From: Betaproteobacteria bacterium
GTDB taxonomy: Bacteria; Pseudomonadota; Gammaproteobacteria; Burkholderiales; SG8-41
Reading direction: 5' to 3'
NCBI GenBank assembly: GCA_900299145.1
Contig: OMIN01000114.1
Coordinates: forward strand, 62,001 to 126,000
DNA length: 64,000 bases
This document shows positions 9,323 to 17,727 of the stretch, in pieces. The notes under the pieces were generated by a model. That model saw only the letters and a program-made list of their open reading frames with translations, did no database searches and had not been told where the DNA came from. Each line of letters opens with the position of its first letter. Position 1 is the first letter of the stretch. The translations under genes were made by a program, and so were the position numbers.

Positions 9323-9411
9323 CCATAACACAGGTGGCATCGTAATCACCCTTGCCTCCTTCCTACCCTCCCCGCAGATGGGAGAGGGGGATGCCCGTAT
9401 CAGGAGATCGT

Positions 9412-10385
9412 ATGAAGATCATGCCGGAAAGTGTACTGCGAGCCTTATTGCCGATGCTCCTTGCCGCTTGGCCCGCCGTCCTACACGCCCAGCAATCCTT
9501 CCCCTTGAAGCCTGTTCGATTTGTTACGGGCGCCACGCCGGGCACCACGCCTGACATCCTAGCGCGGCTGATCGGTGCAAAAATGAGCGAGGCATGGGGC
9601 CAAAACCCGTGGTGATAGATAGCCGCCCCGGCGCCGGCGGCATCTTGGCCGCGACCATGGTGGCAAAATCTGCGCCCGACGGCTACACCCTGCTCATTGT
9701 ATCGCCAGCGTTTCCGATACGCGCAGCGTTGATCCCGAATTTGCCATACGACACCTTGAAGGATTTTGCCACGCTGGGCGAAATCGGCTTTTCCAACCTG
9801 GTGCTGGTGGTAGCGCCACAACTCAAAGCCAAAACGGTGAAGGACTTTATCGTCTATGCAAATGCTAATCCCGGCAAGGTGTTCATGGGTTCTGCTGGCA
9901 CCGGCTCCGCCACGCATCTGAGCGGCGAACGCTTCCGCGCCCTTGCCGGCATCAAGGTACAACACGTGGCATTCAAGGGGCAATCAGAATTTCAGATCGA
10001 AATTGCCGCCGGGCGCATTCACTTTGGCAGCACCTCCTTGACTGCTGCACTGGGCTTGATCAAGGACGGCAAATTGCAGGCTTTGGCGCTCGCGCAGCGC
10101 ACGCAGTTGCTGCCTGATGTACCGTCCTTTGCGGAGTCCCTGCCCAATTGGAGCCGCGACGGCACACAAGGGTTGGTCGCGCCCGCTGGCATACCGATCG
10201 CCATACGCCAGCTCATAAACAAAGAACTCGGGCGCGCGTTGGCGTTTCCGGACGTTAAGCAGCGTCTCGAATCGGTAAGCTTCAACATCACATTCAGCAC
10301 GCCGGAACAGCACGAAAAAAATCTGCGCAACGATATCGCTACGTTCAGCAAAGTAGTCAAGGACGCGGGATTGCGGCCAAACTAG
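9412..10385 (+). pseudogene. Bug/TctC-type receptor gene split by a frameshift
   Basis: Two overlapping frames encode one receptor. The first (9412-9615) gives a signal peptide ending VLHAQQ, FPLKPVRF, then EAWGQ and a stop. The second continues with VVIDSRPGAGG from about 9609 and runs to a normal C-terminus at 10385. The break falls in an A4 run at 9602-9605. Adding one A restores EAWGQKPVVIDSRPG, as expected for the family. CAGGAG precedes the ATG. It may be genuine decay or a homopolymer error. If intact it would have about 324 residues. Confidence 0.8.
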
Positions 10386-10456
10386 ACAAACGTCGACGAA
10401 TAGCGTGTGGCCCATCGATCTTCGGACTTGTGACCTCTCGTGTCATGCGTTGTTTC

Positions 10457-10566
10457 TCACGCCTGCGTCTTGAGTATCTCGAGCGAGCGTTTGGCGGCGG
10501 GGGAAAGATAGGCATTTTTGCGATAGATGATCGCCAAATTGCGGGCAAGATCGTGGGCAGGGCGTG
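10457..10566 (-). pseudogene. 3' remnant of a LysR-type regulator
   Basis: A short minus-strand frame reads HDLARNLAIIYRKNAYLSP and ends in EILKTQA before a TGA. This matches the extreme C-terminus of LysR-family effector domains. No start, HTH or effector core is present upstream; the RAYT unit begins about 50 bp away. The rest was probably lost when the transposase unit arrived. It is too short for certainty. Confidence 0.5.
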
Positions 10567-10620
10567 TTCGGGCATGAATGAGGAAAAACATTAAAAGCAA
10601 ATTCTTACACCATAGCAAGC

Positions 10621-10653
10621 GCGGTGGGCAAAGCGCAGCGTGCCCACGTGGCC
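10621..10653 (-). repeat. REP hairpin at one edge of the RAYT unit, family A
   Basis: Contains GTGGGCA, a 10-base loop and TGCCCAC. The whole 33 bases recur in inverted orientation at 11211-11243 with few differences. Confidence 0.8.
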
Positions 10654-10654
10654 A

Positions 10655-11190
10655 TCATAGGCGCTCACCTCGTTCGGGAACATTGGCATCCAATTCGTAA
10701 CCCCAATCCTTTGGCAACCACCCGTGCGACATATACACGTGGAACGACGAGTACCACCATTCGTGAACAACCTTGGCAGGCCCATGTTTAACGGGGTTGT
10801 AATGGATGTAATCCACGTGCTGCTGTAAATCGGCAGCGTCACAAATCTGGTATTCCCAAAAGCGTCTTTGCAAAATGCCTTTTCCCGTTTTGCGGCTTTG
10901 CATTGAGAAACGGTTGAAGCAGGAAGTCCGCTCGAAAACAACCGCTTGATTACGCTCCAACGCAGGCTAAAATCGGCATCGCCCCCTGGCATTTTCCAAA
11001 TAACGTGTACATGATCCGGCTGCACGTAATACGCCAGCGTATGGAAGGGATGGCGGGCGCGGGCGGTATCAATGGCACACCACAACCGTTCGTATTCATC
11101 CACCAGCAGCTGGCTATTACGGTTTGCCAAATTCGCCGTAAAGAAAAAAGTGGCGTCCTCCACGTGGCTGCGTCTGTAGCGAGACATCAA
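10655..11190 (-). pseudogene. REP-associated tyrosine transposase (RAYT), frameshifted
   Basis: A Y1 (HUH) transposase of the REP-associated type. The first frame, from the ATG at 11190, has FFFTANLANR and the HUH motif PDHVHVIWKMP, then DADFSLRW and KAAKREK. The second frame continues GILQRRFWEYQI, DLQQHVDYIHYNPVKHG with the nucleophile tyrosine, and the C-terminus WLPKDWGYE. The shift is in a T/A4 run at 10880-10883 and one added A on the coding strand repairs it, giving about 178 residues. Inverted REP hairpins lie on both sides, as is typical. Either a decaying transposase or an assembly error. Confidence 0.85.
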
Positions 11191-11210
11191 GTATAGGTAT
11201 CATGTGCGTG

Positions 11211-11243
11211 TGGCCGCGTGGGCACGCTGCGCTTTGCCCACCC
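11211..11243 (+). repeat. REP hairpin at the other edge of the RAYT unit, family A
   Basis: Inverted copy of 10621-10653, with stem GTGGGCA/TGCCCAC. It ends 17 bases before the ATG of the MetE-like gene and forms its leader. Confidence 0.8.
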
Positions 11244-11260
11244 TACGAAAATTTCTGGCT

Positions 11261-12304
11261 ATGAAACCTCTACCACTCATCCCAACTACCGTAGTAGGCA
11301 GCTACCCCCAACCCGACTGGCTGGTAGACCGCGCGTTACTTTCCAAAGGCGTGCCGCGTGTCAATCTGCACGAACTGTGGCGCATACCAGCTGAACATTT
11401 GCAGGAAGCGCAGGACGACGCTACGCGTCTGGCGATACACGACATGGAGCGCGCCGGCATCGACATCATCACCGATGGCGAGTGCCGCCGTGAAAGTTAC
11501 TCGAACTATTTTGTCGCCACGCTTGACGGAGTGGATCTGGATCGTCCCGCGGTCATCACCAACACGGTGGGCCGCAAGACCGAAGTGCCGCGCGTGTTTG
11601 CGCCGATCCGCCGCCGCAACGCCGTGACGGTGCGTGATTTGCAATTCCTGCGCGCGAACACAGACCGCAAAATCAAAATCACGCTGCCCGGCCCGTTCAC
11701 CATGACGCAACAAGCAGGGGGCGATTTCTACAAGGACCAGGAAGAAATGGCCATGGCGTTTGCCGAGGCCGTCAACGTGGAAGCACTGGATTTGCAGGCC
11801 GCTGGCGCGGATGTGATTCAGATCGACGAGCCGTGGCTGCGCAATGACCCGCAGGCTGCGCGGCGCTTTGCCGTGAAGGCGATCAATCGCGCGCTGCAAG
11901 GGGTGACGGTGACGACGGTGGTGCATCTCTGCTTTGGTTATGCGGCGGTGGTGCCGGGGCAAAAACCCACGGGGTATTCGTTTCTCACGGAGTTGGCCGA
12001 TTGCTCTGTGCAGCAGATTTCCATCGAATGCGCGCAACCCGCGCTGGAGCTAGGCATGTTGAAGGATTTGTCGAACAAGACGATTTTGCTTGGTGTGATT
12101 GATTTGGGCAGCCCACGCGTTGAAAGCGCGCAGGAGATTGCCGGGCGTATCCGCAATGGCTTAAAGCACGTGGCCGCCGAGCGCCTGATCGCCGCGCCCG
12201 ATTGCGGCATGAAATATTTGCCGCGAGAGGTGGCATTTGGGAAGTTGAAGGCGATGGCGGAGGGGGCGGCTATTGTGAGGGCGGAGTTGATGGGTAGCGC
12301 TTGA
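11261..12304 (+). CDS. MetE C-terminal-domain-like methyltransferase
   Basis: A stand-alone protein of 347 residues resembling the catalytic C-terminal domain of cobalamin-independent methionine synthase. It begins with PTTVVGSYPQPDWL. The zinc ligands appear conserved: VVHLCFG gives His and Cys, ISIECAQP gives Glu, and PDCGMKY gives the distal Cys. The N-terminal half of true MetE is absent, so it probably transfers methyl or alkyl groups to a small thiol in another pathway. An ATG at 11204 would run through the REP hairpin and is rejected. No clear Shine-Dalgarno is visible, perhaps because of the REP insertion. Confidence 0.85.
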   Translation: MKPLPLIPTTVVGSYPQPDWLVDRALLSKGVPRVNLHELWRIPAEHLQEAQDDATRLAIHDMERAGIDIITDGECRRESYSNYFVATLDGVDLDRPAVITNTVGRKTEVPRVFAPIRRRNAVTVRDLQFLRANTDRKIKITLPGPFTMTQQAGGDFYKDQEEMAMAFAEAVNVEALDLQAAGADVIQIDEPWLRNDPQAARRFAVKAINRALQGVTVTTVVHLCFGYAAVVPGQKPTGYSFLTELADCSVQQISIECAQPALELGMLKDLSNKTILLGVIDLGSPRVESAQEIAGRIRNGLKHVAAERLIAAPDCGMKYLPREVAFGKLKAMAEGAAIVRAELMGSA

Positions 12305-12397
12305 TGAGTGATCTATTCGCAGATCGTGATTCCGCAGAGATTTCTGTAGGTAAACTGCGCGCAGCATCAGCTCGCCATAGAATGCAACATTAACTTT

Positions 12398-12477
12398 GTC
12401 ATTCCCGCGAAAGCGGGAATCCATACGGTGATTGCGGTGCTACTTTGTTATGGGTTCCCGCCTGCGCGGGAACGACA
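12398..12477. repeat. Pair of inverted REP-like palindromes, family B
   Basis: Two hairpins face each other: ATTCCCGC/GCGGGAAT at 12401-12420 and GTTCCCGC/GCGGGAAC at 12454-12473. The outer flanks (GTC on the left, GAC on the right) are in opposite orientation, like a BIME pair. They fill much of the 240-bp gap between the MetE-like and receptor genes. Confidence 0.8.
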
Positions 12478-12544
12478 GGTTTGGTTATTCACCGGTTCGA
12501 TAACCTGACAAAATCTAGCGCAAACCCGGCTCTTGGAGGAGCAA

Positions 12545-13540
12545 ATGACATTCATCCGTTTCACATGCGCATTGCGCTTGCCTTGCATCGGAGCTACATT
12601 GTTACTCAGCAGTGCTGCCCAAGTTCACGCACAAAACGCTCAGGGCTATCCCACCAAACCCATCCGCTTGGTCATCCCCTATTCCACCGGCTCCACCACC
12701 GACGTGCTCGGCCGTCTATACGCGCAAAAACTCGGTGACGCGCTGGGCCAGACGGTCATCGCCGACAACCGGGCGGGCGCGGGCGGCAATATTGCAGGTG
12801 AACTGGTGGCGCGCGCGGCGCCGGATGGTTACACATTGACGCTTTCCACCAGCGCGGTGCATGCCACCAACCCGGCGCTTTATGCAAAGCTCTCGTTCGA
12901 CACGATCAAGGATTTCACGCATATCACGTTGCTGACATCGGCGCCGAATATGCTGGTGGTGAACCCCAAGATTCCGGCGCGCAACATCACAGAACTGATT
13001 GCGTATGCAAAAGCCAACCCGGGCAAACTGACTTATATTTCCAATGGGTCAGGCACGTCGCCGCACATGGCGGGCGAATTGTTGAAGTCGGTAGCCGGCA
13101 TCAACATTACCCATGTGCCTTACAAGAATATTTCGCAGGGCTTTACCGATCTGGTCGGCGGGCAGGTGTTTGCGAGCTTTTATCATGTGCCGGTGATTTA
13201 CCCGTACGTGAAGGAAGGCCGGCTGCGCGCGCTGGGGGTCGCCACGCGCACGCGCAGCGCGCTGGCGCCGGAAGTGCCGCCGATTGCTGACACCATACCC
13301 GGCTTTGAAATCAAGCCATGGTGGGGGCTGAGCGGTCCGGCGGGCATGCCGGTCGCGATCGTGGACAAGCTCTACACCACGACGGCCGCAGTGCTGAAAG
13401 ACGCCGATACGCGGCAGCGTTTTACCGCCATTGGTCTGGACATTGGCCAGATGACGGTGAAGGAGTTTAACGACTACACGGTGACCGAATTGGCAAAATG
13501 GTCGAAGCTGGTGAAAGACTCCGGCGCGAAGGTGGACTGA
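12545..13540 (+). CDS. Bug/TctC-type receptor
   Basis: A 331-residue receptor with a signal peptide of about 30 residues ending AQVHAQ, then GYPTKPIRLVIPYSTGSTTDV. The loop uses STGSTTDV where most relatives have a double glycine. DNRAGAGG and the C-terminal WSKLVKDSG are standard. TTGGAGGAG lies just before the ATG at 12545. Its TGA overlaps the ATG of the following GST by one base, so the two are probably translationally coupled. Confidence 0.88.
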   Translation: MTFIRFTCALRLPCIGATLLLSSAAQVHAQNAQGYPTKPIRLVIPYSTGSTTDVLGRLYAQKLGDALGQTVIADNRAGAGGNIAGELVARAAPDGYTLTLSTSAVHATNPALYAKLSFDTIKDFTHITLLTSAPNMLVVNPKIPARNITELIAYAKANPGKLTYISNGSGTSPHMAGELLKSVAGINITHVPYKNISQGFTDLVGGQVFASFYHVPVIYPYVKEGRLRALGVATRTRSALAPEVPPIADTIPGFEIKPWWGLSGPAGMPVAIVDKLYTTTAAVLKDADTRQRFTAIGLDIGQMTVKEFNDYTVTELAKWSKLVKDSGAKVD

Positions 13541-14187
13541 TGTCGACGGATGAACGTATTCTGTGGGGCGTGGGCACTTCGCGCACGATGCGCGCGCTGT
13601 GGATTTTGGCCGAACTGGATTTGCCGTATGAACACCGGCGTATTACCTCCCGCTCCGGCGAAACGCTGACGCCTGACTACACGCGGTTGAATCCCAGTCA
13701 AAAAATCCCGGCGCTGCAGGAAGGCGATTTCGTGCTGACCGAAAGCGCAGCGATCGTGAATTACCTCGCGGGCAAACATGGCGCAGCGAAAAATCTGTGT
13801 CCGCCCGCCGAGCCCCGCTTGCGCGCGCGCTATGACCAGTGGTGTTTTTTCTGCATGATGGAGCTGGATGCCAACACGCTCTACGTGATTCGCAAACACG
13901 AAGACTTGTATGCGCTGTACGGCGAGGCCCCGGCGGCGCTGAAGGCGGCGCGGGAGGGCTTTTTGCGGCAGGCCGTGGCGGCGGTGGCGCGGCTAAAAGA
14001 TACCGCGGCCAGCGGCCCTTTTGTGTTGGGCGAGCGGTTCAGCGGCGCGGATATTCTGTTCACCACGTGCCTCACTGGCGCGATCCGGCGCAATATCGAG
14101 TTGCCGCGCGAGCTGCACGCCTATCTCAGGCACACGACCTCGCGGGCGGCGTACCAGCGCGCGCTGTCCGCCAATCAGTGCCCGTAA
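13540..14187 (+). CDS. Glutathione S-transferase family protein
   Basis: A GST-like protein of 215 residues. N-terminal thioredoxin-like domain with VGTSRTMRALW, LNPSQKIPAL (cis-proline) and the Glu-Ser contact in LTESAAIVNYL; helical C-terminal domain with GERFSGADI. Its ATG overlaps the receptor's stop (TGATG), which decides the start over an ATG at 13498. The tight coupling to an uptake receptor hints at isomerisation or thiol addition to an imported compound. Substrate unknown. Confidence 0.85.
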   Translation: MSTDERILWGVGTSRTMRALWILAELDLPYEHRRITSRSGETLTPDYTRLNPSQKIPALQEGDFVLTESAAIVNYLAGKHGAAKNLCPPAEPRLRARYDQWCFFCMMELDANTLYVIRKHEDLYALYGEAPAALKAAREGFLRQAVAAVARLKDTAASGPFVLGERFSGADILFTTCLTGAIRRNIELPRELHAYLRHTTSRAAYQRALSANQCP

Positions 14188-14190
14188 ATA

Positions 14191-14212
14191 TTCAATAAAA
14201 ACAAATACTTAC
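14191..14212 (+). repeat. AT-rich boundary element, copy 4
   Basis: Closest copy to the consensus: CAATAAAAACAAATACTTA. It begins 4 bases after the GST stop codon, between convergent 3' ends. Confidence 0.6.
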
Positions 14213-14223
14213 GGTTAATCCCG

Positions 14224-14712
14224 TTATTTCGCGGCGGCGGGTTTTTTATCCGGATGATCCGCGCTCATGATCGCACGGAAGGTCAGCACCGGAATCGACG
14301 AGCGGTGCAGAACGCGACTGGCTTCACTGCCGAGCAGCAGCGCGGCCAAGCCCTTGCGGTAACGCGCGGTCATCACGATGAGGTCGCAGCCGCGCGCATT
14401 GGCGGTGTCGACAATCGCATCGTACGGGTGATTGCCCTTGGCCACCAGTGTTTCGCACGGCACGCCCGCGGCATCGGCAGTCTTCTGCACGAAGGCGAGA
14501 AAGCTCGCCGCCTGATCGCGCGCCTGCTTGTCCATTTGCTCTTCCATGCCGGGCGGTACCATGCCCTCGGAAGCCATCATCATCTGGTAATCCTGCAGCA
14601 CGTGCATGCCGGTGACTTTTGCACCACAGAGTTTCGCCAGCTCGATTCCGCGCTCTATGGCGCCTTGTGAATGAGCGGATCCATCGGTAGGCATCAAGAT
14701 GTGTTTAAACAT
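14224..14712 (-). CDS. Universal stress protein family (UspA)
   Basis: A single-domain Usp protein of 162 residues. It starts KHILMPTDGSAHS and ends with LLLGSEASRVLHRSSIPVL, the nucleotide-binding tail of the family. The usual GxxG before it is changed: MTARYRKGLAAL has alanine-arginine where ATP-binding members have a glycine, so nucleotide binding may be weakened. GGAGG lies before the ATG. It stands alone, convergent with the GST, in front of a 318-bp spacer. Confidence 0.87.
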   Translation of the reverse strand: MFKHILMPTDGSAHSQGAIERGIELAKLCGAKVTGMHVLQDYQMMMASEGMVPPGMEEQMDKQARDQAASFLAFVQKTADAAGVPCETLVAKGNHPYDAIVDTANARGCDLIVMTARYRKGLAALLLGSEASRVLHRSSIPVLTFRAIMSADHPDKKPAAAK

Positions 14713-15030
14713 AGACCTTCCTCCAAGTCATGATTCAACAATCTGAGTGACACGCCAACTGGACTACCTTACCAGCATTCCAGCCGCTTGGCACGCTTTC
14801 CTTGTCCGGCGGCGGGCAGCGCGCCGTGCCGTGGCCGAAATGCCGGCTTCCCCCCTGTTAAGTGCGCAAAGCAGGTGCGCTAAGCGCCGTAAGTTCGGCT
14901 CCTATGCCACCCACGGTTGATTTTTCGCGGCGGCGGGGCCAACATTTCCGCCGGGGTGGGATTTCATGTAAACCGGGTAGGGCCGTTGGCCTCGGAAGGG
15001 CCCCGGCAACATTTCACGCAAGGATCGCGC
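14713..15030. other. Spacer without recognisable gene
   Basis: 318 bp between the divergent Usp and receptor genes. An open frame enters from 14917 but the upstream 38 codons do not resemble a signal peptide. I see no clear promoter, hairpin or repeat in it. Confidence 0.5.
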
Positions 15031-16002
15031 ATGCAATACTGGCAATGCCTCGCTGTAACCGTGCTTTCGATAGGCGTGCTGGCCGCAGGCAGCTCGCAGG
15101 CACAGAATTTTCCCGCCCGTCCGATACGCCTGGTGGTGCCGTCGCCCGCGGGTGGCAGCCCTGACCTTATCGCGCGGGCGCTGGCGCGCGAGCTGGAACC
15201 ACTGCTCGGCCAGAGCGTGATTGTCGACAATCGGGGCGGCGCCAACGGCATCATCGCAGCAGGCATAGTCGCGGGCGCGGCGGCCGACGGCTATACGATA
15301 TTGCACACGCCGCCGGCGTTTTTGCTCAACAGTCTTCTCTATAAAAAGCTGACTTATGACGTGCGGCGTGATTTCGCGCCGGTCACCTGTGTTGCGGCGG
15401 GCGTGGGCTTTTTGCTGCTGGTGAACGCGTCGACACCCGTAAAAAGCGTGAAGGATTTGATTGCGCTGGCGAAACAAAAATCGCTGACTTACGGCGCGCC
15501 GCCGGTGGGCGGCACGACAACACTTGCGGCGGATCTTTTCAACTTGCGCGCGGGCGTGCAGATACGGCATATCTCGTATCGCGGCGGCAACGACGCCGTG
15601 AACGCGGTGATCGCGGGCGAAGTTGACGTGACCTTTTCACCGCCGACCGGCTCCGCCGTGCATGTGCAGTCGGGGCGTTTGCGCGCACTGGGTTTTACCG
15701 GTTCCAAACGGTATTCGCGCATGCCCGACGTGCCGCTGATTTCCGAAGCCGGCGTGCCGGATTACGTGGTCGATTTCACCTGGAACGCGTGGTACGCCCC
15801 CGCCAGGACACCGTCCGCGATCGCCAGCCGCCTGCAAGGTGCGGTAGCCACGGCGCTCAAATCGCCGAAGCTCATGGACTTTCTGGATGTTTCCGCGTTC
15901 TATCCGGTGGGCAGCACGCCAGAGGAATTTCGCGCGTTCACTGATGCCGAGCTCAAGCGCTATGCGCAACACTTGCGCGAGGCCAAGGTGCCGATGCAGT
16001 AA
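15031..16002 (+). CDS. Bug/TctC-type receptor
   Basis: A 323-residue receptor. Signal peptide MQYWQCLAVTVLSIGVLA ends at SSQAQ; the mature part begins NFPARPIRLVVPSPAGGSPDLIAR, and DNRGGANG follows. AAGGA lies about 8 bases before the ATG at 15031, and the earlier ATG at 14917 would bury the signal. It is monocistronic as far as can be seen: an exported MBL gene follows after 186 bp. Confidence 0.87.
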   Translation: MQYWQCLAVTVLSIGVLAAGSSQAQNFPARPIRLVVPSPAGGSPDLIARALARELEPLLGQSVIVDNRGGANGIIAAGIVAGAAADGYTILHTPPAFLLNSLLYKKLTYDVRRDFAPVTCVAAGVGFLLLVNASTPVKSVKDLIALAKQKSLTYGAPPVGGTTTLAADLFNLRAGVQIRHISYRGGNDAVNAVIAGEVDVTFSPPTGSAVHVQSGRLRALGFTGSKRYSRMPDVPLISEAGVPDYVVDFTWNAWYAPARTPSAIASRLQGAVATALKSPKLMDFLDVSAFYPVGSTPEEFRAFTDAELKRYAQHLREAKVPMQ

Positions 16003-16188
16003 CTGGCGTGCAATGGCGTTATTCCACTGGCCTGAACATCGCGGCAACGCGGGCGGCCGATACTCTGGTAGAGTGCCGCCCGGCGGCCCGCGGTTATTGC
16101 AGACCGCGAAACCATGTCCTGGCGTTTCCGGCCCGTCCGCCGGTTGCGGCGGCTAGCGAACCCGAACCATTCATCACTGGAGGAAGTC

Positions 16189-17016
16189 ATGTACCGAAAT
16201 CTCTGTTTATTGTTGACCGGTTTGTGCGCCAACGTTTTCATGTGCCTTCCGGCGCTGGCACAGACGAAGCCTGAAATTTCCCTTACGCGTTTCGCCGACT
16301 GTGGCACGCCGCAGGCGCCCACCGAAGTAAACCAGCGCTTTTCTGATATCTACGCGTATGGCGGTCTCAAGATACAGTTTACGTTTAGCTGCTACCTCAT
16401 CAAGCATGGGGATCGCTATTTGCTATGGGACACGGGCCATTCCCTGCGCGCGCCACTGGTCGCGCCCAAGACCAGTCTCGTGGATCAACTGGCGCAGTTG
16501 GGTTTGAAGCCCGAACAAATTCAGTTTGTCGGCATCAGTCATTACCATGCCGATCACACCGGGCAGGTGGATTCTTTTCCGCAAGCTACTTTGCTGATCG
16601 GAAAGGGCGACTGGGACGCAGTCGCCAGCCCCAAGCCGGCGCCCGGTGTGAATGCCGCGCCATTTGCGCACTGGGTGAGCGGCGGCGGCAAGGTTGAGCC
16701 GCTGCCGGCGGACAAAGACGTATTCGGCGACGGCAGCGTAATGATACTCGGCACGCCTGGGCATACGCCGGGCCACCGCAGCCTGATGGTCAGGCTCAAC
16801 GACATGGGCAATGTGCTCATCAGCGGCGACCTCATCCATTTCCGCGAGAACTACGAAACCAGCGGCGTACCGTGGTTCAACGTCAGCCGTTCCGACACGC
16901 TGGCGTCGATCGACCGCTTCAAAAAAATGGCGGCGCACCACAAGGCCACGGTCATCATCCAGCACGACGCGCGCGACGTGAGCAAATTGCCGGCATTCCC
17001 GGCAAGCGCGAAATAA
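16189..17016 (+). CDS. Exported metallo-beta-lactamase-fold hydrolase, lactonase-like
   Basis: An MBL-fold protein of 275 residues with a signal peptide ending LPALAQ. The metal motif is complete: SHYHADHTG near residue 120, HTPGHRSL, LISGDLIHF, and IQHDARD near the C-terminus. The arrangement resembles N-acyl-homoserine-lactone lactonases of the AttM/AiiA type, but substrate cannot be read from sequence. The start is decided by GGAGGAAG before the ATG. It lies upstream of a Tat-exported dehydrogenase subunit, so a periplasmic sugar or lactone role is possible. Confidence 0.83.
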   Translation: MYRNLCLLLTGLCANVFMCLPALAQTKPEISLTRFADCGTPQAPTEVNQRFSDIYAYGGLKIQFTFSCYLIKHGDRYLLWDTGHSLRAPLVAPKTSLVDQLAQLGLKPEQIQFVGISHYHADHTGQVDSFPQATLLIGKGDWDAVASPKPAPGVNAAPFAHWVSGGGKVEPLPADKDVFGDGSVMILGTPGHTPGHRSLMVRLNDMGNVLISGDLIHFRENYETSGVPWFNVSRSDTLASIDRFKKMAAHHKATVIIQHDARDVSKLPAFPASAK

Positions 17017-17058
17017 TTGCTGCATCTGATTCGCACTTCATCAGGGGAGAAAGCCGCC

Positions 17059-17727
17059 ATGACTGACAACAATAATCCCGGCAGGCGCAAGGCGCTCAAA
17101 GGGGTGGCCGCCGTGGGCACGTTTGGCACGATTAGCACGATTGGCGCCATGGGTGCATCAGCCTCGCTGCCCGCCGCCGCGCAAGGTACGCCTGCGCGTA
17201 CCACGCCAAGGGTGTTAAGCGCCACTGAAACCGCAACGCTGGAAGCCATTTGCGCGCGGCTGATTCCGGGCGACGCGGAATCACCGGGGGCGAGGGAAGC
17301 ACGCGCCGCGGAATACATTGATCGTTCGCTGGCGGATTTTTTAGCCGGTTCGCGCAAGGCGTATGCGGCGGGGCTGGCCGCGGTGGAGGCCTATGCCAAG
17401 TCAGCCAAGGGTGCGGCGTTTACAGCGCTTGCACCAGCCGATCAGGATGAACTGCTTTCCGCCATGGAAAAAAATGCCGCGAAGGGGTTCACGCCCAATT
17501 CGGCGGCGTTTTTCAACCTGGTGCGCAACCACACGATTCAGGGAACGTTCTGCGATCCGGCGTACGGTGGCAATGCCAGTTTCGTGGGTTGGGACATGAT
17601 TGGCTACCCTGGCTTGCGCATGGCGGTGGCGCCGGAGGAGCAGCGCATGAGCGTGAAGCCCAAGCCCTCGCGCGCATCGGCTTATGTCGATGCGAATTTC
17701 TCAAAGGGGAGCAACCATGGCCACTAA
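17059..17727 (+). CDS. Gluconate 2-dehydrogenase subunit 3-like protein, Tat-exported
   Basis: A small subunit of a membrane-associated GMC dehydrogenase, 222 residues. It has a twin-arginine signal (GRRKALKGVAAVG, then a long Ala/Gly stretch to about residue 40). The body has LEAICARLIPGD and NHTIQGTFCDPAYGGN with the conserved cysteine of the family. In related complexes it carries the flavoprotein through the Tat system. GGGGAGAAAG precedes the ATG. Its 3' end overlaps the GMC gene by 11 bases, so they form one operon. Confidence 0.85.
   Translation: MTDNNNPGRRKALKGVAAVGTFGTISTIGAMGASASLPAAAQGTPARTTPRVLSATETATLEAICARLIPGDAESPGAREARAAEYIDRSLADFLAGSRKAYAAGLAAVEAYAKSAKGAAFTALAPADQDELLSAMEKNAAKGFTPNSAAFFNLVRNHTIQGTFCDPAYGGNASFVGWDMIGYPGLRMAVAPEEQRMSVKPKPSRASAYVDANFSKGSNHGH

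Noticed and set aside
9602-9605. Programmed frameshift in the receptor gene
   Set aside because: No slippery heptamer with a downstream structure was found, and the family is not known to use one.
14224-14260. Terminator at the end of the Usp gene
   Set aside because: The GC-rich stem and T-run lie inside the codons for the C-terminus, so no separate element can be claimed.
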